Source of the DNA: Capsicum annuum | Taxonomy: Eukaryota; Streptophyta; Magnoliopsida; Solanales; Solanaceae | Direction: 5' to 3' | Assembly: GCF_002878395.1 (NCBI RefSeq) | Contig: NC_061114.1 | Span: forward strand, 146,754,545-146,818,544 | Length of the DNA stretch: 64,000 nt | Part shown: positions 12,230-22,717 of the stretch, piece after piece | Position numbering within the stretch: position 1 is the stretch's first letter | Layout: every line of letters begins with the position of its first letter | Translations under genes and position numbers: made by a program | Notes under the pieces: generated by a model | What the model was told of the DNA's origin: nothing | Database searches by the model: none | Seen by the model: only the letters and a program-made list of their open reading frames with translations

Positions 12230-12670
12230 AAAATCATTTATATGCTCTTGCTACCCGCCAGGACTCTGAGGCATCCCATAGTGTTTTCACTTGTACGTTA
12301 TGACTCTTTACCATGATGTGTATTGCTTACTTGATCTAGGGTCTACTCTTCCTTATGTGACCCCATTTGTGGCTGTGCATTTTGGTTTTGGTCCTAAGTG
12401 TATCACTGATCCCTTTTCTATTTTGACCTTGGTGGGTAACTCTGTGGTTACTATAATAGTCTAAAGGGGTTGTGTGGTATCTGTTGGTGGTATAGAAACT
12501 CTGGTATATCTGATAGAGCTAAACATGATCAACTTTGATGTCATAATAGGGATGGATTAGTTACATTTATGTAATTTCTTTTTAAATGGTCAAACCCATA
12601 AGGTCAAGTTTAAATTCCCTAATGAGCCGATCATTGAGTGGGAAGGGGGTTCTATAGTGCCTAAGGGAAA
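12230..12670 (+). pseudogene. TE-B aspartic protease remnant
   Basis: The translation around 12330-12440 reads LLDLGSTLPYVTPFVAVHFG, matching the chromovirus retropepsin core (usually DPGSTLSYVTPYVA). The catalytic Asp codon is kept at 12343-12345 as DLGS. Stops occur on both sides, for example TAA near 12461. The domain sits between the gag zinc knuckle and RT as expected. It would cleave the gag-pol polyprotein in an active element. Confidence 0.65.
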
Positions 12671-12679
12671 GTTCTCTCA

Positions 12680-13560
12680 TATCTTTGAGCTCAGAGTTGA
12701 TTTCCAAGGGATGTCTTTATCATTTGGTCCAAGTTAAAGATTCTAAGATGAAGGGTCCTTCATTTAAATTTGTTCTTGTGGTTAATGAAATTTCCAAGGT
12801 TTTTCTTGATGATCTTCCTAGTGTCCCTCCTAATAGGGAGATTAATTTTGGGATTGACTTTGTTTTGGACACTCGTTCTATCTCTATCCCTCCTCATCGA
12901 ATGGCTCCAACTGAGTTGAAAGAAATTAAGGACTAGTTGAAAGACCTCCTTGATAAGGGTTTTATCCTTCTTAGTATGTCTCCATGGGGTGCTCCTAGTT
13001 TTTTTGCACATAAGAAAGATAGTTTCCCTTGAATGTGCATCAATTACGATCAGTTGAATAAGGTTGCAATGAAGAATAAGTATCCTCTTCCTCAGATTGA
13101 TTATTTATTTGACCAGCTTTAGGGTGCTAAGTATTTCTCTAAAATTGATCTTAGGTCCAGTTATTATCAGTTAAACATTAGGGAAGTGGATATCCCTAAG
13201 ACTGCCTTCCAAACCAGGTATGGTCATTATAAGTTCTTAGTCATGTCTTTTGATTTAACAAATACCTTGGCAATAATCAGGACTTGATGAATAAGGTTTT
13301 CTGTCAATTTCTAGATTCGTTCGTCATCGTGTTTATAGATGATATTTTGGTGTATTCCAAGTATGAGATGTTGATCACCTCCGTATCATGTTGCAAATCT
13401 TGCAAGATCAGCATTTGTATTCTATGTTTTTTAAATGCGAGTTTTGTTTGCAAGTTATTACTTATCTGGGTCATGTCATTTCTAATGAATGGATCATGGT
13501 TGATCCGCAGAAAGTTGTAGTGGTTAAGAAGTGACCTAGGCCCATGACTCCAACCATTAT
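12680..13560 (+). pseudogene. TE-B reverse transcriptase remnant
   Basis: The longest open piece (12685-12936) contains VVNEISKVFLDDLPSVPP and SIPPHRMAPTELKEIKD, the conserved RT N-terminus of Tekay/Del-like elements. Later blocks are recognisable through stops: [24 protein letters not shown] and [17 protein letters not shown]. The catalytic pair survives in FIDDILVYSK (Asp-Asp codons 13338-13343). Stops and a frameshift near 13270 inactivate it. RT copies element RNA into DNA. Confidence 0.85.
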
Positions 13561-13579
13561 TTGGAGCTTCTAGTGTTTT

Positions 13580-14040
13580 TTTTGTTACGCTTGTAAGGGT
13601 AGTTTTGAGAAGTCAAAAGATAAGTTGACTTCAGCTCTAGTTTTGACTTTGCCTGAAAGACTGCGGATTTTCTTGTCTATTGTGATGTGTCCCGTGTAGG
13701 ACTTGGTTGTGTGTTGATGTAGCATAGTAGGATTATGGCCTATGCTTCTACGCAGTTGAAAGTTCATGAGAAGAATTACCCTACTCATGACTTGGAGTTG
13801 TTGGCTATGGATTCACATCAAAGATATTGCATCACTATTTGTATGGAGTCCATGTAGATATATTTTCTAATCATAAGAGTTTGTAATATGTATTCACTCA
13901 CAAGGAGTTAAATCTCAAGTAGAGGAGGCAACTTGCGTTGTTGAAAGAGTACGACACGAGTCTCTACCATCACCCAAGTAAAGTTACTATGGTTGCTGAT
14001 GCTCTTAGCAGGGTATCCATGGGGAGTCCAGCTCATGTGG
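13580..14040 (+). pseudogene. TE-B RNase H remnant
   Basis: Key family blocks are present: YCDVSRVGLGCVLMQ (about 13678-13722), IMAYASTQLKVHEKNYPTHD (13735-13790) and the C-terminal HHPSKVTMVADALSR (13969-14010). RNase H removes the RNA strand of the RNA-DNA hybrid. Frame changes and stops occur between blocks. The second part is continuous with the integrase N-terminus in one 142-codon frame (13938-14366). Confidence 0.8.
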
Positions 14041-14553
14041 ATGAGGATAAGTGGGATTTAGTGAAAGATATTCACTGTTTGGCTAACCTTGGATTTCGTC
14101 TCTTGGGCACTGAGGATGGTGGTATGTTTGTGCAAGAGGTGGTGAAGTTATCCCTTATTTCTGAAATAAAGGAGAAACAGGTACTAGATTTAGTCTTAAA
14201 TAAGATTAACGGATATGTGGGTCAGGAAAAAGTTTTAGCTTTTGAGATTGGTGGCGATGGTATCTTGAGGTACCAAGGTAGATTATGTGTACCTGATGTA
14301 GATGTGTTGAGAAACAGGATCTTGGTTGGGTTCATGAGTTGCGTTATGTTATTAATCCCAATTTGACAAAGATGTATCATGATATTAAGGATATCTATTG
14401 ATGGAGCAATATGAAGCGAGATATGGACAGTTTTATGGCTAAATGCATGGTGTATCAATAAGCAAAGGTTGAGCACATGAGGCCCAGTGGGTTGACTCAA
14501 GAGATTGAGTTGCCTGTGTGGAAGTGAAATGTAATTAATATGGATTTCGTTAT
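14041..14553 (+). pseudogene. TE-B integrase, 5' part
   Basis: The translation shows GDGILRYQGRLCVPDVDVLR (about 14256-14313) and then the zinc-binding and linker region in broken frames, ending with QEIELPVWK-like and MDFV-like codons at 14500-14551. The reading is cut at 14553 by an inserted LTR. The remaining core resumes at 17661. Integrase joins the DNA copy to the host chromosome. Confidence 0.8.
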
Positions 14554-15018
14554 TGTAATACCTCGAATTTTCTTTAAGTCGAGTTTCATCCTTAAGAAGA
14601 GTAAGGGTTGACTTCCCAAGTGAGAAGTATTTTCAACTGTGTAAAATTTTCCTAATATCGAATAAGTTTTCCGTCGATACAAAATTCGCCCAAATTTGAC
14701 ACTCAGGCAAAGAGTAAGAGCCATATTAGTGAGATAGTGTACCACCTGGTACTTCAGCGCATTGCAGAGCCAGCCAAAATGGCAATTGTCAAATTTCAGT
14801 AAGCCTCCATGATTCCACCACACGTCGCGGTGTCTTTCCAGTTCACAACCAGGGTGGCAACGCGATTTCCACCGCATTACTCCAAGGCCCTGTTTCCCAA
14901 TTTTCCAATTTCTAGTAAGCTGGCGTGATTTTGGCGCGTCGCTTCAGCATGAAAAATTAGGATTTTTGTAGGTTCTGTTATTTTAATTCCAAGGGCATAA
15001 AGGTTATTTTGCTATCCC

Positions 15019-15026
15019 TATATATA
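15019..15026 (+). promoter_or_regulatory. TATA box of the solo LTR
   Basis: TATATATA followed by CTC lies about 80 bp downstream of the GC-rich island and upstream of a leader-like stretch rich in CTC/ATTCAAG. Placement is typical for a plant LTR promoter. There is no expression evidence. Confidence 0.5.
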
Positions 15027-15824
15027 CTCTTTAACAAGAGATTCGGCACATTTACACCCAAATATCATTGTTTTCTCTCAATTTTATTCAAGAACAAGAT
15101 CTAGGGTTTCTAATCCAAGACCCAAATCATCAAGGTTTCACCATGAATCTTTCAAGAATTACATAGCAAAGTATGTTAGATGTTGATTCTTCGGTTCCTT
15201 CCACCCAAGAAGTTAAAGAATCCTTTTCAAAATTATAAAGTTTATGTTTTATGAGTTTTCATGATTTATGTGAATAGAAATTGAAGTTCATGTTGTTGAT
15301 AAGTTTTGATTCATGTTTTGATTATAAAGATTCAAGCTTTGACCCTAGTATCTGTTGATTATGCAATATTCATGATAAATCCCCTTCAAGAAGCATGTTG
15401 AATTATGTAAGTATGTTAATTTGGTGTATTAAAAGTTTTATGACCAAAGGGTGCCTCCCAGATGCTTGATAAATTGCTTATGTGAAGAAAATAGTGTCAT
15501 TGTTACATGAAGTATAATATGCCCAAGCATGTGTCAACTAGTGCATACTAAGTGTTTGTTAAAAGGCCTAAATGAATGAATTATGATATGTTGCATGTCT
15601 TCCTGTTCATATGAACTCCTTGTTGGATGAGTTATGATACAATAGCATGCTTTCCTTTACAATTACATGTTTAAGATTCCCAAGTACTCGAAATGATGCT
15701 TCATTAGTTATATTGCGAATGATAGTCTATTGTTATGATTATTACGCAAGAGTTGTCATGTCATATTTATTTATGTTATCGAGTCTTGGGGGTATTTAAT
15801 ACCCAAAAACTTAACTGCTTGTCT

Positions 15825-17060
15825 AGAGCCGAGTCAGTCTCAAAATAAAACTCAGTCGTGCTATGATCAGTAGATTTCAGTTAGTGACAGAAATTAAGAA
15901 AACTCAGTAATCTCAGTATTCAGCCTAATTCAGCTCAGTACTCAGTTCAGACCTCAGTAGTATTCAGGACTCAGTTCAGATTTCAGTAAAGCTCAGTATG
16001 ATACAGAACTCAGTAGTATTCATTCAGATAATGAGATTCAGTAGTATTCTATTAGTCTTTGGAATCAAGTAAACTCAGTCAGATCAGTCAAGTAAGATAA
16101 TCAGTAATAGATTAGCTCAGTCTAGTACAATCCAAGAATCAATTTAGTGTCTTTCTGTTGGGAGTAGGAACTAGCACCGAGCGAGTATAAGGAAAACGAA
16201 TTCCCCATTAGAGAGGCAGAGTCATTAGTAATAGTCCCTGAACTCCAGAACTGCGTATCCAGAACAGGACCAGGAGTCACTCGTTAGATTAAGGCTTGAC
16301 TATCATATTGCATTAGGCTTGACTTCCTGTTCAGGGTCACCCGTTAAAGATGCTTGACCACAGTAGAGGTCTTTACCCATGTCATGGTATTGACACCTTT
16401 CCAAATGTTGGACCCCACTAGATCAGATTCAGGTTATGTCTGTTAAGTGAGAACTCCCATAGTTGTAATTTTAGTATCAGTCTTCAGAGTAGAACTCAGA
16501 AACCAGAACTATCAGATGCAGTCACCTATCTCAGTAAGAAACTTAGATAGTTCCATAGATTTATAGACCACGCTTTAGATAGACCTGGTCTCATGTAAAG
16601 GTAATTAGAATTAGTACTAATAGATCCAGGGATCACCCGTCAGATAGGCTTGATCTCAAACTCAGTCCATCATTTCTATTATTAAAAGATTCAGAGATCT
16701 TCTCCTAAATAGGTCTGATCTCAGATACAATCATTCTTTATCATTATTAGTAGATTCAGAGATTTTCCACTAGATAGGTATGATCTTAGATACAATCATT
16801 CTTTATCATTATTAGAAGATTCAGAGATTATCCATTAGAAAGGTTTGATCACAGATTTAGTCAGTTGATAGTAGCAAACTCAGAACTCAATCATTGAGAT
16901 GAATAGATTCAGTTAATCAACTTCAGTATCATCAATTTCAGAGATCAACCGCTAGAGAGGACTGATCTCAACTTTAGTACCTAATTATCAATACCAGAAG
17001 ATTCAGTTATTCAGTATCTCAGTATTAGTAGTGAGTTCAGATGTCAGTAAAGTAGTATCC
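15825..17060. repeat. CAGT-rich dispersed short repeats
   Basis: Dozens of CTCAGT, ATTCAGT and TTCAGA words occur at irregular spacing, densest at 15880-16130. A looser longer repeat of AGATTCAGAGAT, a few bases, TAGATAGG and then (T)GATCTCA recurs around 16630, 16690, 16755, 16815 and 16940. There is no fixed period, so this is degenerate rather than a clean satellite. It sits inside the solo LTR, downstream of its promoter. Confidence 0.75.
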
Positions 17061-17660
17061 GAGTATGAGTATTCAGCGTCACGATGATTTTAGTTATGGT
17101 TTGTGCATTCATGCATATGTCCTCATTCTGTACTCTTATGTTATTCAGTTAAGCTATGTTCATGCATAAGCCTTTGCATTTAGCCATACCTCATCTAGCA
17201 TGCCAGTATATTCAAAGTACTGATGTATACTTTTCTCTTCCGCTATGGTATCTTATACCATTTGTTCAGAAGTAAGAGATCCAGAGCACCCTTAGTAGTC
17301 CAGACTCAGTCAGCAGCAGCAAACATAGTAGTGAGTCCTCATTATTCGAGGATTCTTCTTATTTCAGCATTACATTAGATTCAGTTTATTTTTAGTAGAT
17401 GGAGTTAGTTGGGGACATGTCCCATCAACTCCACAGTTCAAACAAGTTTAGAGGCTGTTTTTTAGATAGATGTATCAGTATTCAGTTTTGAGTATTTTAG
17501 ATATTTTGAACCTAATGGCAAGTTTCTACCAGTTTTTTGCATTTATTATATTATATTATGCAGTGCTCAGGTATAGATATTAGTAGAGGGTTATTTTGTG
17601 GTCCTTCAGGATCATGAGTACCGTGTGGGGTTTCGATTCCGAAAAATTGAGGCGTTATAA

Positions 17661-18660
17661 TATCTTTCTTTCTTTGTATTGGAATCAATTTGATTCAATT
17701 AAGGTCATCATGGACAGAATAAATAAGTCTGCTCACTTCTTGCAAGTAAGGATTAGTTACTCAGCAGATGATTATGCAAAGTTGTTCCTCCAAGAGATAG
17801 GAAAGTTGCATGGGGCGCCTGTCTCTATCATATTAGATCGTGGTACTCAATTCTCATAGAATTTTTAGTGTTTGTTTCTGAGAGGTTTGGTAACTAAGGT
17901 AAGAATTAGTATAGCTTTCCACTTGCAATCGGATAGGCAAGCAGAAAGGACTATTTAGTCATTATAAGATATACTTCAAGCCTTCTTGATTGACATAGTG
18001 TTAGTTGAGTTGATCATTTGCCTCTTATAGATTTTGTGCATAATTACAACTACCATTCTAGAATTAGGATGGCTCCATTTGAGGCATTGTATGGTAGGAA
18101 TTACAGGTATCCTATTGGGTGGTCTAAGGTTGGTGAGGTCGAGATATTTAGCCTGCATTTGTTTCACCAAGTGATAGAGAAGGTGAAGGTGATTCAGGAT
18201 AGACTTAAAGCTGCCCAAAGTCACCAAAAGTCCTATGCAAATGTGAGGCATAAGGAGTTAGAGTTTGAGGTTGGCAATTAGGTGTTGTTGAGGGTATCTC
18301 CCATGAAGGGAGTGATGTGGTTTGGGATGAAGGGAAAGCTCAGTCCCCGGTATGTTTTCCCGTACTTGATTTTGAAGAGGGTTGGCAAGGTTGCATATGA
18401 ATTGGAGTTTCCTCTAAGTTTGAGCTTCATTCATCCGGTGTTCCATGTTTTAATATTGAGAAAGTATATGGGTGATCCATCTCAGATTTTTCCTACTAAG
18501 GATATTGGTAAGTTCGTCGATTGCGAACGAAGGACGTAGCTTTGGTAAAGGTTCTATGGAGGAACCATAAGGTTAAAGAGGATACTTGGGAAGCCGAAGA
18601 AGACATGAATTCCAAGTATCCAGTCTTGTTTCCCACTCTAGATAATCGTGTGTAAGGTAT
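17661..18660 (+). pseudogene. TE-B integrase 3' part and chromodomain
   Basis: Integrase core resumes with VIMDRINKSAHFL, then HGAPVSIILDRGTQFS, keeping the second catalytic Asp. RQAERTI with the catalytic Glu follows near 17935-17955, after a stop. Blocks at 18018-18281 (FVHNYNYHSRI, MAPFEALYGRNYRYPIGW) and 18282-18539 (SPMKGVMWFGMKGKLSPRY, LSFIHPVFHV) complete the C-terminal region. A chromodomain tail is visible at about 18540-18650 (VKVLWRNHKVKEDTWEAEED). Chromodomains target chromovirus integration to chromatin. A TAG at 17857 and a frameshift before the chromodomain inactivate it. Confidence 0.85.
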
Positions 18661-18819
18661 GTGTTATTCTCAAGATCTCTATTTTTTGACTTTGTTAAAG
18701 AAAAGGGTGATTTCCTTGGCATCTTTATTTTCTGAGTTTGTTAAAAGTAAGAGTAGGGGAACATAAAGTCCAATTATTCTATCAATTTCCTTATCCCATC
18801 ATTCGAGGATGAATAACCC

Positions 18820-18832
18820 AAGTGGGGGAGAA
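18820..18832 (+). other. TE-B polypurine tract
   Basis: AAGTGGGGGAGAA lies immediately before the 3' LTR. This is the usual site that primes plus-strand DNA synthesis, and it fixes the LTR start to within a few bases. Confidence 0.75.
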
Positions 18833-20113
18833 CTAAAATGCCTCAGATTTTTGTCCCTTGAAAACCTCTTGATCTTTGAGCTCACTTCCTTGGTTATGAT
18901 TGGAACCCTCGGAGTCGTAGGGCATCTGGACCACTCATTGGGGTGAGTCGTAACCAAACCAGTAAGTTTGAGGCGTGGTTCTGGTTTGAATATGAGTCGC
19001 TCACTATGAGCTGTAATGAGATGTTACGAGTCATTAGGTGCAATCATTGGGTGTCTAGTGTGTATCCCAATTTATGTTATGTGTTGAATACGAATGGACC
19101 TTACAAGTAGTAGGGTCCTATAATGATTGGTGCCATTAAGTTGTAAGGATAATAGTGTTGGGTGCCTTATTGGTACTGCCTTGGCTATGACTCGTGGTGA
19201 CGATTCGTATGGTGTGGTTACAAGTCAAAGGGTTGACTCATAAGCAAAGGCGACACTTTTAAGCTTTTACGTGGAGGGAATTCTGGGCATTCCCCCTCTG
19301 GACCAAATAGAAACCCACGACTTATAACCATTTTTAGGGTGTCATTATCTTTCATAGAAAAATCTAAGTAACTCTTCAAATACTTCCAATTCCTCAAGGT
19401 CAAGAACACTTAGGGTTCTAAAAGTTTGCTCAGTCAGGGCTCTGAAGGGCGGTTTATCTCCGTACATCTTACTATTTTAAGCATGTTGTCCTTCCCTTAT
19501 TGTTAATTTTGCAAAAGCATGTGATTTAAAGTAGTGTTCATAAGATTATTGTTTTGGTTTTGAAAGCAAAGGTTGGGGGTTTTGAAAGTTATGAATTGAA
19601 CAATGTTTCTCATGGTTTATGTATATGTTTTTCATACTTTTAATATGGTTTTGAACTAGTGGGTGCATGGGTGTGGAGAATGAACTAGGGAACTATGATT
19701 TTCCCAAAATTGTGACTTTTGAACTTTATGACCCCAACCCCCATAATGTGAAATTGGTTTTAGTTATAAGAACTATTGGAATTTATAAAATTGAACTAGA
19801 CTTGAACTATTGCATGATATAAAGAAGTATTTGAAATACAATGGTATGCTTTAATGAATAAAGGGAGTTGGCATTCCCCTATGTGTATTAATGAACAAAA
19901 GGAGTTGTTCTCCCCAAGTAAATATAAATTGTTTTGGAATGATGTGTTACCTTGCAAGTGTAGTTGGTATGACGATACCAACAATGCATGCCTAAAAGTG
20001 TAATGTGGCTCATTGAATGGGACTGTGTGACAATGGTTTTAATTGGACTATAATAAGGGTTGTGTAGCTAAGTTATGAAAGTGGAGGTCCGAGTAGCCAA
20101 TACTGGGGCACAA
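18833..20113 (+). repeat. TE-B 3' LTR, truncated
   Basis: It aligns along its whole length with the 5' LTR (8402 to about 9665), including the GACTCAT/GAGTCGTA motif zone, the TTATAACC element near 19324 and the block ending GTCCGAGTAGCCAATACTG. Similarity stops at about 20113, where TE-C sequence begins, so roughly 1.1 kb including the 137-bp duplication is missing. Minus-strand ORFs here are antisense noise. Confidence 0.8.
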
Positions 20114-21185
20114 GGGAACGAGATAAGTGTTTCAAATTTACGGTATCCAAATATACTAAGCTTCTCAACTAACCCCAAGTCTTGAATTCCATCAATAAAC
20201 ACCTAAAACCTATCCCAAATCTTGCACAATATAATAAATACATTATAAAAATTCATTTCGTCGTAACTTCTTGACTCAAGCCCATATGAGATTTTGGTGA
20301 GTCCTTCAAACAAAAATTCATTGTATACAAGAGTATATATCATATCTCCATTCTCATTGGAGTATAAATGAGCATTCAACACTTGTGAATCCATGTGTGA
20401 GGTATACGGTGTGTTGTGTTGTGAGGTTGTTTCCTTAACACTAACTTGTTTGTTGTTTTTGTTAGTGTATTTTCTTAGGTAAGATGGCTTCGGAAGGTGG
20501 AACCTTTCAAACCATGGAAAATAGCACCATAAGTGCTATGTTAACATCCATGATGGAGAATCATTATGCCATGGATAGACACATGGAATCAATTAAAGGA
20601 AGTATGAACACTACGGGTGGATGATGGATCATATGGAAGGTTAATTGAACTCCATCCTCTCCACTCTCCACAACTACCATGCTTTTTCAAGAGAGCATGC
20701 TCAAAACACATCTGCTACCATTTCCTCAGGAACCCTCCACCAAAGGCTTAACCCACTAAGACTACTACAAGACACCACTTTCCAAACCACCACTTATCCA
20801 TAAAATTAAAATCTTGTTCGAACATTTCAAACTCAATTTAACCAAACACAACAAGAAGAACCTAGAAACCAAATATCGCAACATCCATCAAACCAAATTC
20901 TTCCATTCCAAGCACCACTTAACAAAAACCAACTGATCCACATAGAGAAACAAGAGAGAGAGAAATATAGAGTATTCAAGGAAGTCGACATAATTATAGG
21001 AGAGATAAGAGGTAGACCAATTGATCAAAGACGTTATTGAGGTCGAGGAGGAAGGACTTATGGTAGAGGAAACTTGGGAAACCAAACCCAAGGCCATTAT
21101 CAATGGTATCAACAAGGAATTAAAAATCGAGATATGGGTAACAATTACATCAAGGTTAGTCTTTTGACTTTCAAAGGTGAGAGTG
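20114..21185 (+). pseudogene. TE-C leader and 5' part of gag
   Basis: 20114-20483 is a noncoding leader ending TTTTCTTAGGTAAG just before an ATG at 20484-20486. The ATG opens a short frame (MASEGGTFQTMENSTISAML, then HYAMDRHMESIKGSM) resembling the start of plant gypsy gag proteins, with a stop at about 20622. The 20930-21160 region encodes an R/G-rich stretch in broken frames. The frame is interrupted at 21185 by TE-D and continues at 29611. The 5' LTR is missing, cut away at the junction with TE-B. Confidence 0.6.
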
Positions 21186-22717
21186 ATAACACTCAACTTA
21201 CACATCAAATTAAGCGTAAGGCGGTCATCATCAATATATTTACCCAACTTTGAAGTCGGGGTTGAATCCAAGAGGAATAATGTGAGTGGTAATCAAGTTG
21301 ATTCAAAAAAATAGACACGAGTTAAATTCAAACCAATGTTACACGAAGATAAAATTGGGGGAGATAGATATCTACACTATTGTCTCTTTTTGGGTTTTTC
21401 TTGTATAAATTTGGGGCTTTAAATAATTAGAGTTTTGATAGGTATGCACGGATCTTAGGATTATGCACTACTAAGGGAGTTATATGTGGATGTGAGCAAT
21501 TAATATCAATTTAACAAGTCAAATATGGGTTGGTTTGATTATAGATTTTGATGCTAGTCTTTCAACTAAACACCAAACTTTCACTCATTGATTCTTTCAA
21601 ATACCGAATAGGTGTGTTCAACAGTTGGTAACCACAACCTCAATCATGGAATCCCTATGTCTAGGATGATACCCATGGTGTAGTCAACCTCACATTCACC
21701 CTTATGTCTAAGATAGTGTGCATTTAGTAAACTACACACAACTGTCTATCATTGTTTTTGTCTCCACATCCCTCAAGATGATATAGATTCCTAAACTTCA
21801 CCCAAAACTCTTCTTTCGAAGAATGCTTCGGGTTTTCTAGAGAATGGAGCTTTCACTCATCATCCCATATGGGTATTTAGGATGTTCACCTATCAAATCC
21901 CAACCAAGTTAGCATAATAATGATAGAACCTATAAACATGAACTATTAAATAGAAGTTAATGAATAAAAACCCACAAGCACTTTAACCCCTATTCATACA
22001 TAACCCCAAGAGGGAGATCTAGCTACACATAAGATAAATTAGTAAAGATATACCCATAATCTCCACTGAAAAGATTTATTCAAGCTTAAGTGAATATTAC
22101 TTCAAACTTGGCACTCGCATAAATCAACAATGGAATTGAGCTAAACTTCCACTTAGAAAGTCTCCAATGTATTCTTCACCAAAAAATTATACAATATTTA
22201 CTTCTCCAAAAATAGAGGCTATGAATTCCAAAAACTAAAACCTAAAAATTGGGGAAGATGGATTATGATTTTAAATCAAGGGTTTGGGTCTTTTTGGCTA
22301 AAATTGGGATTAGGCATGTGTATTTCCCAATTTGCCCTTGGGCTGAACTCTTCCGTTAAGCCGCAATTGCGCCAACATGGCCGTGATCACGCCAACATGG
22401 CCACTCCCACGGCTTCTATAACCACGTTAGGTAAATGCAACCACAATGTATTGACCTTTCTTAACTACCGTGATCGTGGTAAGACAACTGCAACCACGGT
22501 AACTGAGGCGCTTTGCACCAAGTCTTCAGCTGCACTTTCTTGTTTTGTTTTTTATTATTTTGAACTCCAATCTATATCTTTCAGCCCCTTCAACTCTATG
22601 CCTACAAAGATTGGCTATTAGTGCATTTAATCATAATTATGTCTCATTTATTCATCCAAAATAAATTAATGTGTACGACTGTTTAGTGTGAATGAGTGGT
22701 AAAATCACCACTCATCA
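21186..22717 (-). repeat. TE-D 3' LTR
   Basis: It is homologous over its full length to 28089-29610, both on the minus strand (TGATGAGTGG start, GTTATCA or GTTATAA end). An island of GTGATC/CCGTGATCGTGGT/ACCACGG motifs lies at 22375-22510, upstream (minus sense) of an AT-rich TATA-like run near 22265-22280. It abuts TE-C gag on the left and TE-D internal sequence on the right. The LTRs look roughly 85-90% alike by eye, indicating an old insertion. Confidence 0.85.

Larger units (their letters stand above)
14554..17660 (+). mobile_element. 3.1 kb solo LTR inserted in the TE-B integrase
   Basis: It begins TGTAATACCTCGA and ends TTGAGGCGTTATAA, a near-inverted pair as in LTR ends of this class. 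Integrase codons stop at 14553 and resume just after the insertion (IFLSLYWNQFDSIKVIMDR), so the borders are supported by the host reading frame. It has no internal domain, primer site or second LTR, hence a solo LTR. A GC-richer island lies at 14740-14940 and a TATA box (TATATATA) at 15019-15026. The flanking five bases (GTTAT left, ATATC or AATAT right) do not match cleanly, so the target duplication is unresolved. Confidence 0.75.

Noticed and set aside
14497..14877. 126-codon minus-strand ORF across the integrase-LTR junction
   Set aside because: It spans the insertion boundary of the solo LTR and so cannot be an ancestral gene.
15825..17060. CRISPR-like or satellite array from recurring CAGT words
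   Set aside because: Words are short, irregularly spaced and without conserved repeats or spacers; the sequence is a plant LTR.
14549..17664. Clean target duplication for the solo LTR
   Set aside because: GTTAT at the left could be paired with GTTAT inside the LTR end, but keeping the integrase frame puts the border later, where the bases are AATAT or ATATC.
20203..20394. 63-codon minus-strand ORF upstream of TE-C gag
   Set aside because: No family resemblance and opposite to the gag leader; likely chance.
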